From positions 1 through 64,000 of the forward strand of contig NZ_JAUASX010000003.1 of NCBI RefSeq assembly GCF_030345715.1: 64,000 bases of DNA, in the 5' to 3' direction. Each line of letters begins with the position of its first letter. The stretch's first letter is position 1. This DNA is from Solimonas sp. SE-A11 (GTDB taxonomy: Bacteria > Pseudomonadota > Gammaproteobacteria > Nevskiales > Nevskiaceae). Positions 57,901 through 64,000 of this stretch are shown piece by piece. The notes beneath the pieces are model-generated. The model saw only the letters and a program-made list of their open reading frames with translations. It was not told the origin of the DNA and made no database searches. The position numbers and the translations under genes are program-made.

Positions 57901-58965
57901 TCAGGGTGCCTTCATGCGCCCGAAGGCCGGATGCGACAGGCTGCCGAAGTACAGCCATTCGCCGCTCTGCTCCACGCTGGTGATAGGGCCGAAGGCGCCG
58001 GGGCCGTCGTACTGCAGGTTCTCCACCACCTTGCCGTCCAGGTCCAGGCCCAGCGCGAAGGCCTGGATCTTGGGCTTGGGATGGATCGACTCCGGCAGGC
58101 GCTGGATGATCTTGCGGGCGGTGGGGTAGGGCAGCATGCGGTCCAGGTCCGGCAGGCGCGGCGCGTAAATCGCCACCCAGATGCGGTCCTTGCCGTTGAA
58201 GCTGAGGTTGTCCGGGAAGCCCGGCAGGTTGTCGATCAGCACCTCCACCTGACCGGCCTTGTCGCCCTTGAGCCACAGGCGGCTGACCTGGTAGCGCGCG
58301 GTCTCGTCGAACAGCAGGTAATCCTCGTTGGGGCCCAGGGCCACGCCGTTGGGGAAGTACAGGCCGTCCTTGAGCACCGTGGTCTCGCCGCTGGCGCGGT
58401 CGTAGCGCAGCAGTCGGCCGCTGCCGCCGTGCTCCAGCACGTCGGACATCAGCTCATGGATGCCGAAGCGCGCCGAGGCGTCGGAGAAGTACAGCGAGTT
58501 GCCGTCGGCGGAGACATCCACGTCGTCGACGAACTTGAAGGGCTTGCCGCCGGCGGTGGTCGACAGCACCTTCACCTGGCCGTTCTCGATCTGCACCAGG
58601 CCCTTGTCGGCGTCGGCCACGTAGATCTCGCCGCCTGGGCCGATGACCATGCCCAGCGGACGGCCGCCGGTGTTGCCCAACTCGTCCAGCTTGCCGCTGG
58701 CGGGGTCCATGCGCACGATGCGGCCGTCGAGGTAACCGGCGTAGACCCGGCCCTCGCGGTCCAGGGCCACGCCCTCGGGGCCGTTGCCGGCGCCCACCGC
58801 GAGCTTCTGGATCGCCTGGAGGCGGTCATTCCTGGCGTAGAGGCCTTCCAGGGCCGGCGCGTTGGGCGGGGTCCAGGCCTGGGGCTCGATGGGGGACGGC
58901 GCCAGCGCCGCCCAGCCGATCCCGCCGGCCAGCAGTACCACGACCAGCAGCAGCAATTTCTTCAT
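57901..58965 (-). CDS. SMP-30/gluconolactonase-like beta-propeller protein
   Basis: A 354-residue protein with an N-terminal hydrophobic signal or anchor (LLLLVVVLLAGGIGWAALA). The remainder is a six-bladed propeller: GNGPEGVALDREGRVYAG, GRPLGMVIGPGGEIYVADA, DDVDVSADGNSLYFSDASAR, LYFPNGVALGPNEDYLLFDE, FPDNLSFN. The last two blocks match strictosidine-synthase-like / adipocyte membrane-associated proteins. Probably a periplasmic esterase or lactonase; substrate unknown. Confidence 0.82.
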   Translation of the reverse strand: MKKLLLLVVVLLAGGIGWAALAPSPIEPQAWTPPNAPALEGLYARNDRLQAIQKLAVGAGNGPEGVALDREGRVYAGYLDGRIVRMDPASGKLDELGNTGGRPLGMVIGPGGEIYVADADKGLVQIENGQVKVLSTTAGGKPFKFVDDVDVSADGNSLYFSDASARFGIHELMSDVLEHGGSGRLLRYDRASGETTVLKDGLYFPNGVALGPNEDYLLFDETARYQVSRLWLKGDKAGQVEVLIDNLPGFPDNLSFNGKDRIWVAIYAPRLPDLDRMLPYPTARKIIQRLPESIHPKPKIQAFALGLDLDGKVVENLQYDGPGAFGPITSVEQSGEWLYFGSLSHPAFGRMKAP

Positions 58966-59156
58966 GACCCGGGTCTCCTCCCTGGAAAAGTTTCGAATGT
59001 CGCCGATTCTGCGCCAATCCGCCCGCGGACTGGTAATAAAGGCCCGATTGTCCCTGCGGCCCTGTCTCAGAAAGGGCCGCTTTGGCTACACTCCCCCCAG
59101 TCCTAGCCGGCTGCCCGCGTGCCCGGCCATAACGATCTACTAGATAGGGGAAGGAA

Positions 59157-60800
59157 ATGACGACGAGGAACCCGGTCGAAATGCTGCTGCACTGGGAGCA
59201 GGAACGGCCGACCCAGCCCTGGCTGTTCCAGCCGCTGCACGGCGAATGGCAGGGCATCACCTGGGGCCAGGCGGCCGACCAGGTGCGCCGCATCGCCTCG
59301 GCGCTGAAGGCGCGCTACGAGCCCGGCACCGCCATCGCCATCTCGGGCCGCAACACCGCCCACTGGTTCATGGCGGACCTCGCTATCGCCATGGCCGGCT
59401 GCATCAGCGTGGGCCTGTACCCCAAGCAGTCCACCGACGCGGTGAAGTACATCCTCAACCATTGCGAGGCCAAGGCGCTGTTCGTGGGCCCCTCGATGGA
59501 CCTGGAGGAGTTCCTGGGCGCGGTGCCGGCCGGCATCGACCACATCAGCTTCCCCTATCCGGACGTGCCCAAGGGCAACCTGGCCTGGGACGACCTGGTG
59601 AAGGCCCACGAGCCCATGAACGGCTATGTGGCCCCTGACCCGAAGAAGCTGTGGACGCTGATCTACACCTCCGGCACCACCGGCAACCCCAAGGGCGTGA
59701 TGATCACTGGCGAGAACCTCGCCTTTGCCGCCGGCGGCCTGATGAAGGCGATGCCGGCGCAGGGCCAGGAGCGCTTCTTCTCCTACCTGCCGCTGGCGCA
59801 TGCCTTCGAGCGCGGCGCGCTGGAAGTGGCCAGCATCTACTTCGGTGCCGAGGTCTATTTCCTCGAGAACATCGAGAAGCTGGCCGAGCAGCTCAAGGAA
59901 GTGGCGCCCACGCGCTTCTTCGGCGTGCCGCTGGTCTACGGCCGCATCCAGACCGGTGTGCTCAAGAAGATGCCGCAGCAGAAGCTCGATCGCCTGCTGA
60001 AGCTCCCGATCATCTCCGGCATCGTCAAGCGCAAGATCAAGCAGGGCGCCGGCCTGCAGAACGCGCGCTACCTGTTCGTGGGCGCGGCACCGATGCCGAT
60101 TCCGCTGATGAACTGGTTCCAGAAGCTCGGCATCACGGTGCTGCAGGGCTACGGCATGACCGAGAACAACATCTACGCCACGGCCAACCTGCCGGGCGCC
60201 AACCGCATCGGCTCGGTGGGCCGTCCGATGCCGGGCGCCAACATGAAGCTTTCGGAGCAGGGCGAGATCCTGTTCCAGCATCCGGGCGTGATGGCCGGCT
60301 ACTACAAGGAGCCGGAGAAGACCAAGGAGACCTTCACCGAGGACGGCTACCTGCGCACCGGCGACAAGGGCAAGGTGGACGCCGACGGCTACCTCTTCAT
60401 CACCGGCCGAGTGAAGGACATCTTCAAGACGCTGAAGGGCAAGTACGTGGCGCCGGGCCCCATCGAGGGTGCGATGGCACGCAATACCGACATCGACCAG
60501 ATGTGCTTCGTCGGCACCGGCCTGAAGCAGCCGATCATGGTGGTGACGCTGTTGCCGGATGCGCTGAAGCAGCCGCGCGAGGAAGTGGGCAAGCGCCTGG
60601 TCGCGGACATGGAGGAGGTCAACAAGACGCTGGAGCCGCACGAGGAGATCGCCAAGATCCTGGTGGTGAAGGACACCTGGACGATCGACAACAACATGAT
60701 GACGCCCACCATGAAGGTGAAGCGCAACGTGGTGGAAGAGCGCTACATGCCGCTGATCCAGAGGGAAGCGGAGACGCGTTCGAAGCTGGCTTGGGAGTGA
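59157..60800 (+). CDS. Long-chain acyl-CoA synthetase (AMP-binding)
   Basis: A 547-residue ANL-superfamily enzyme. The P-loop-like motif is LIYTSGTTGNPKGVMIT, the acyl pocket near YLPLAHAFERGALE, the adenine site GYGMTENN, and the fatty-acyl signature around GYLRTGDKGKVDADGYLFITGRVKDIFKTLKGKYVAPGPIE. The catalytic Lys lies near TPTMKVKRNVVEE. It would activate fatty acids for the fad operon products. The start has GGGGAAGGA directly ahead. A fragment of its 3' end recurs at 62211-62265. Confidence 0.92.
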   Translation: MTTRNPVEMLLHWEQERPTQPWLFQPLHGEWQGITWGQAADQVRRIASALKARYEPGTAIAISGRNTAHWFMADLAIAMAGCISVGLYPKQSTDAVKYILNHCEAKALFVGPSMDLEEFLGAVPAGIDHISFPYPDVPKGNLAWDDLVKAHEPMNGYVAPDPKKLWTLIYTSGTTGNPKGVMITGENLAFAAGGLMKAMPAQGQERFFSYLPLAHAFERGALEVASIYFGAEVYFLENIEKLAEQLKEVAPTRFFGVPLVYGRIQTGVLKKMPQQKLDRLLKLPIISGIVKRKIKQGAGLQNARYLFVGAAPMPIPLMNWFQKLGITVLQGYGMTENNIYATANLPGANRIGSVGRPMPGANMKLSEQGEILFQHPGVMAGYYKEPEKTKETFTEDGYLRTGDKGKVDADGYLFITGRVKDIFKTLKGKYVAPGPIEGAMARNTDIDQMCFVGTGLKQPIMVVTLLPDALKQPREEVGKRLVADMEEVNKTLEPHEEIAKILVVKDTWTIDNNMMTPTMKVKRNVVEERYMPLIQREAETRSKLAWE

Positions 60801-60816
60801 GCTTTGTCGATTCAAG

Positions 60817-60844
60817 AAAGGCCGCCTTCGGGCGGCCTTTTCGT
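60817..60844 (+). terminator. Terminator after the acyl-CoA synthetase gene
   Basis: AAAGGCCGCC-TTCG-GGCGGCCTTTT followed by CGTTTT. A similar hairpin follows the duplicated 3' end at 62286. Confidence 0.92.
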
Positions 60845-60858
60845 TTTGATTGATCACT

Positions 60859-60940
60859 TGAACCGTTCATGCCGAGTGCCGCGTAGCGGCGTATTGAGGC
60901 ACGCGCTGCTGTCATTCCCTCTCCCCGCTTGCGGGGAGAG
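60859..60940 (+). repeat. Dispersed repeat C, left half interrupted by IS110
   Basis: The same sequence as 50759-50890, with a shorter middle, stopping at GCGGGGAGAG directly before the IS110 right end. The remaining bases (GGCTAGGGTGAGGGGCGGCGG) reappear at 62088 on the far side of the element. Bases 60939-60940 (CT on the minus strand) are one of the two core copies. Confidence 0.88.
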
Positions 60941-60948
60941 CAACTGTC

Positions 60949-62064
<1,116 letters not shown>

Positions 62065-62085
62065 TTACGAAAAGACCAAGAGATA

Positions 62086-62115
62086 AGGGCTAGGGTGAGG
62101 GGCGGCGGAGTTTCG
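62086..62115 (+). repeat. Dispersed repeat C, right half
   Basis: AGGGCTAGGGTGAGGGGCGG continues the repeat broken by the element; bases 62086-62087 are the second CT core on the minus strand. Beyond it, 62137-62193 holds an inverted repeat (AAAGCGCAGCGCA with TGCGCTGCGCTTT). No gene is seen between 62116 and 62452 other than the fragment below. Confidence 0.85.
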
Positions 62116-62210
62116 CCAGAAGTAGGCGGCTCTAGGCAAAGCGCAGCGCACTCAGCCGTGCTGGCATTTCCCAAGGCGGGATGCGCTGCGCTTTCCCGCC
62201 CTGCTGCGTG

Positions 62211-62265
62211 CTACATGCCGCTGATCCAGAAGGAAGGGGAGACGCGGTCGAAGCTGGCCTGGGAG
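62211..62265 (+). pseudogene. Fragment of an acyl-CoA synthetase 3' end
   Basis: The 55 bases encode YMPLIQKEGETRSKLAWE, against YMPLIQREAETRSKLAWE at the end of the synthetase gene (60743-60797). The stop codon is replaced and the frame runs on. A terminator hairpin follows at a similar distance. This looks like the last piece of a second, lost copy. Confidence 0.78.
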
Positions 62266-62285
62266 CAACGATCTCTAGCGGGAGA

Positions 62286-62312
62286 CAAAGGCCGCCTCAT
62301 GGCGGCCTTTGT
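62286..62312 (+). terminator. Terminator after the synthetase fragment
   Basis: AAAGGCCGCC-TCAT-GGCGGCCTTT then GTCTTG. The stem is the same as at 60817, with another loop; the T-run is weaker. Confidence 0.75.
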
Positions 62313-62452
62313 CTTGAAGGTGCACTCTGAAAACCTGATTCGCTCGTCACTTTGACACTGAGATGCCGCCGCTGAAACCATCCTGCAAAGTAGCCAGGTC
62401 CTGCTCTTCGTTTCGCGGAGGCGCCCGGTTGCTTTTTATCCAAAGGAGAGAA

Positions 62453-62767
62453 ATGAAAACGTTCGGTCTTACTGCAGTCCTTGTTGGTGCGGCTCTGCTT
62501 TCCGGCTGCGCCGCCGCCCCCTTCCAGCCTGGCCTGCTGTTCTCGCAGCAGAAGATTCCGGTTGTCGCTCCGAATCAGGCGACTACCTGCGCCAAGACGG
62601 GTACCGGCCAGGCCACCAACATCCTGGGATTGTTCGCTTTCGGTGACGCCAGCATTGCTACCGCCAAGAGCAGCGCCGGCATCTCGAAGGTCGACTCGGT
62701 GGATATCTCGCACACTGGCATCTTGGGCCTGTATAGCTCGACCACGATCCAGGTCTGCGGCGAGTAA
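62453..62767 (+). CDS. TRL-like family lipoprotein
   Basis: A 104-residue protein with a lipoprotein signal (TAVLVGAALLSGCAAAPF, lipid Cys at about residue 19). The mature part QATTCAKTGTGQATNILGLFAFGDASIATAKSSAGISKVDSVDI with late YSSTTIQVCG fits the TRL-like family of small outer-membrane lipoproteins. Two further Cys may pair. The ATG has AAAGGAGAG directly ahead. It has its own terminator. Function unknown. Confidence 0.82.
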   Translation: MKTFGLTAVLVGAALLSGCAAAPFQPGLLFSQQKIPVVAPNQATTCAKTGTGQATNILGLFAFGDASIATAKSSAGISKVDSVDISHTGILGLYSSTTIQVCGE

Positions 62768-62777
62768 GCCTGTGCAG

Positions 62778-62804
62778 AAGGCCAGCCTAGCTGGCCTTCT
62801 TTTC
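62778..62804 (+). terminator. Terminator after the TRL-like gene
   Basis: AAGGCCAGC-CTA-GCTGGCCTT, then CTTTTC. It lies 11 bases after the stop codon. Confidence 0.9.
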
Positions 62805-62886
62805 TTGCGGCACTGGTCGCGGAGAGGGGTGAACCTTTACCCCGCATGGGGCGAATGCAGCGGGCCGGGAATCGCTGCCAGTCACA

Positions 62887-63699
62887 CTACCTGAACAACC
62901 GCGCCCCTCTCTGTTTCACTCGCCGCTCCAGGGCGACGGCGGGCGCATGCGTTGCGCTTACCAGCCACTCCCGCTGCGGCTTCGACAAGCCCGTCAACTG
63001 CGGCAATACATGCAGGTCGTGATGCAGGCCGAGCAGGTCGCTGAGTTCCGCCAGCGACTTCGCGTCCACGGCGTGCTCGTCCAGCAGGGGATCGAGCAGG
63101 GTCTGGATGGCTTCCAGGCGCTTGGCTCGCTTGCGCCATTCGTGCAGGGCTTCGGCGTCCGCGACGATGCTGTCGCGGAAGGCCTGGCGGGCGCGTTTGT
63201 AGCTCTTGCGCAAGCCGCGGTGCAGGTCAGTGGGTTTGAGCTTTTTCTCGGGCAGGGCGGCGATCAGCGTGCGTGCCTGCTTCAGCAGCTTGCCGGCGGT
63301 GAGCAGGGCGCGCGGGGAGGGCTTCTGCCGGGCTTGCGCCAGTTGCCGCAGGCGTTGGCCCAGGGCTCGCCAGTCGGCGGCGCGGATGTCGATGGGGCGT
63401 TTCAGGCGCTTGAAGGTGTCCAGCGCCACGGCGGCTTCGCGTGAGCCTTCCAGGGCGTGGGCGGCGGTGCGCAGTTGCGGGTTCAGTTCCTGCGCGGAGC
63501 GCTTGACGGTGCGGCCGACGGGCAGGTCGCGCAGCAGGCGGCCGTAGGCGCGCAGGCGCTTGATGCTCTTGCGGGACTGGTGCACGCCGCGGGCGTCGCG
63601 GCGGCCCAGCGCGGCCTGCGCCCGTTCCAGTTCCTGCAGGGCCGCGATGCGCAGGGCGCTGGCGGGTGGCAGGGCCGGATCGGGCGCGGTGCGCTTCAT
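62887..63699 (-). CDS. CHAD-domain protein
   Basis: A 270-residue alpha-helical, very basic protein with the conserved histidines of CHAD: GVHQSRKSIKRLRAYGRLLRD in the first half and EALHEWRKRAKRLEAIQTLLDPLL plus LGLHHDLHVL in the second. CHAD domains bind polyphosphate through basic and His residues and are often near CYTH genes; a CYTH gene is at 5948, but far away. No enzyme activity is known. The start overlaps the end of the next gene. Confidence 0.87.
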   Translation of the reverse strand: MKRTAPDPALPPASALRIAALQELERAQAALGRRDARGVHQSRKSIKRLRAYGRLLRDLPVGRTVKRSAQELNPQLRTAAHALEGSREAAVALDTFKRLKRPIDIRAADWRALGQRLRQLAQARQKPSPRALLTAGKLLKQARTLIAALPEKKLKPTDLHRGLRKSYKRARQAFRDSIVADAEALHEWRKRAKRLEAIQTLLDPLLDEHAVDAKSLAELSDLLGLHHDLHVLPQLTGLSKPQREWLVSATHAPAVALERRVKQRGARLFR

Positions 63700-64000
63700 C
63701 CGGCGTAGGTCCGGTCCAGGTACTTCACGATGGCAGCGGATTCGTACATCTCGGTGCCGGTGTTGGGATCGATCAGGTACGGCACCTGCACTTGGCCGGT
63801 GCGCTCCAGCAGGGCCTTGCGGTTGCGGCTGGTGTCCTTGGGGCCCTTGAACAGCTTGTCGCGGAAGGACGGCGGGCCCATGTCACTCATGCGGGCCTTG
63901 CCGGTGCTGCGCAGCAGGTAGGGCAGCTCCAGCTCGCACAGCGCCTCGCGCGCCAGGCGCGAGTAGGGGCTGGACTCGAAGCTGTACAGCTCCAGCGGCT
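63696..64000 (-). CDS. Glutathione S-transferase-like protein, C-terminal part (cut by window edge)
   Basis: The frame is open to the window edge: LELYSFESSPYSRLAREALCELELPYLL, then VPYLIDPNTGTEMYESAAIVKYLDRTYAG and stop. This is a thioredoxin-like GST N-domain (SPYSR in place of a CPYC or Ser/Tyr site; cis-Pro in QVPYLID; ESAAI glutathione site). It ends without a C-terminal helical domain, so it is likely a protein with stacked N-type domains. About 101 residues are seen. Overlaps the CHAD start by four bases. Confidence 0.75.
   Translation of the reverse strand, partial: PLELYSFESSPYSRLAREALCELELPYLLRSTGKARMSDMGPPSFRDKLFKGPKDTSRNRKALLERTGQVQVPYLIDPNTGTEMYESAAIVKYLDRTYAG

Overview
The window is 64 kb of GC-rich DNA, dense in coding sequence and with no rRNA, tRNA or CRISPR visible. 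It reads as the chromosome of a free-living gammaproteobacterium. The neighbourhoods gacS/cysM/rlmD and nagZ/hpt/thioinosine phosphorylase resemble those of Pseudomonas and Xanthomonadales. The dispersed REP-like hairpins, the fatty-acid genes and the nitrate assimilation set would suit a Nevskiales/Solimonas-like organism. That placement is inference; only a 16S or marker-gene search would settle it.

Layout. Positions 1-540 hold the tail of an IS110-family element and a dispersed repeat. 0.5-13 kb is housekeeping: a GacS/BarA-type hybrid kinase, cysM, an exonuclease, rlmD, a CYTH protein, a signal-less YkuD protein, nagZ, a purine phosphoribosyltransferase, a nucleoside phosphorylase, a PAS-GGDEF-EAL protein, and a PadR regulator divergent from a nitronate monooxygenase. 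13-22 kb carries mfd, the feoAB iron(II) uptake genes and clpB. 22-26 kb is a putrescine-type ABC transporter (potFGHI order). 26-32.5 kb is an HNH nuclease, a methyltransferase and a molybdenum-cofactor operon (mobA-moaA-moaD-[DUF559 cassette]-moaE-moaCB-moeA). 32.5-47.5 kb is the nitrate assimilation locus: a uroporphyrinogen-III synthase-like gene, then on the minus strand nasT-nasS-leader-nrtA-nrtB-nrtCD-nirB-nirD-nasB-like-nasA. 47.7-60.8 kb is largely fatty-acid and acyl-CoA metabolism with two TetR regulators. 60.9-64 kb has a complete IS110 element inserted in a repeat, a TRL-like lipoprotein, a CHAD protein and a truncated GST-like gene.

The parts fit together. The molybdenum-cofactor operon supplies the cofactor for the assimilatory nitrate reductase next to it, and the HemD-like protein could feed siroheme to NirB. 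NasS/NasT, a leader terminator with an A1/G4 hexaloop hairpin, and a possible sigma-54/NtrC region suggest control by both nitrate and nitrogen status.

The most notable structures are mobile or repetitive. (1) The IS110 element has a 5' non-coding end in which all four guide segments of a bridge RNA can be read by eye: two match the REP-like target and two match the element's own ends. (2) A DUF559 nuclease gene is bounded by a near-identical inverted pair of REP-like hairpins and starts and stops inside them; it splits moaD from moaE. (3) The same kind of REP pair, without a gene, sits in frame inside nasA. (4) A MITE-like 266-bp element and two ~300-bp dispersed repeats with nested palindromes are also present.
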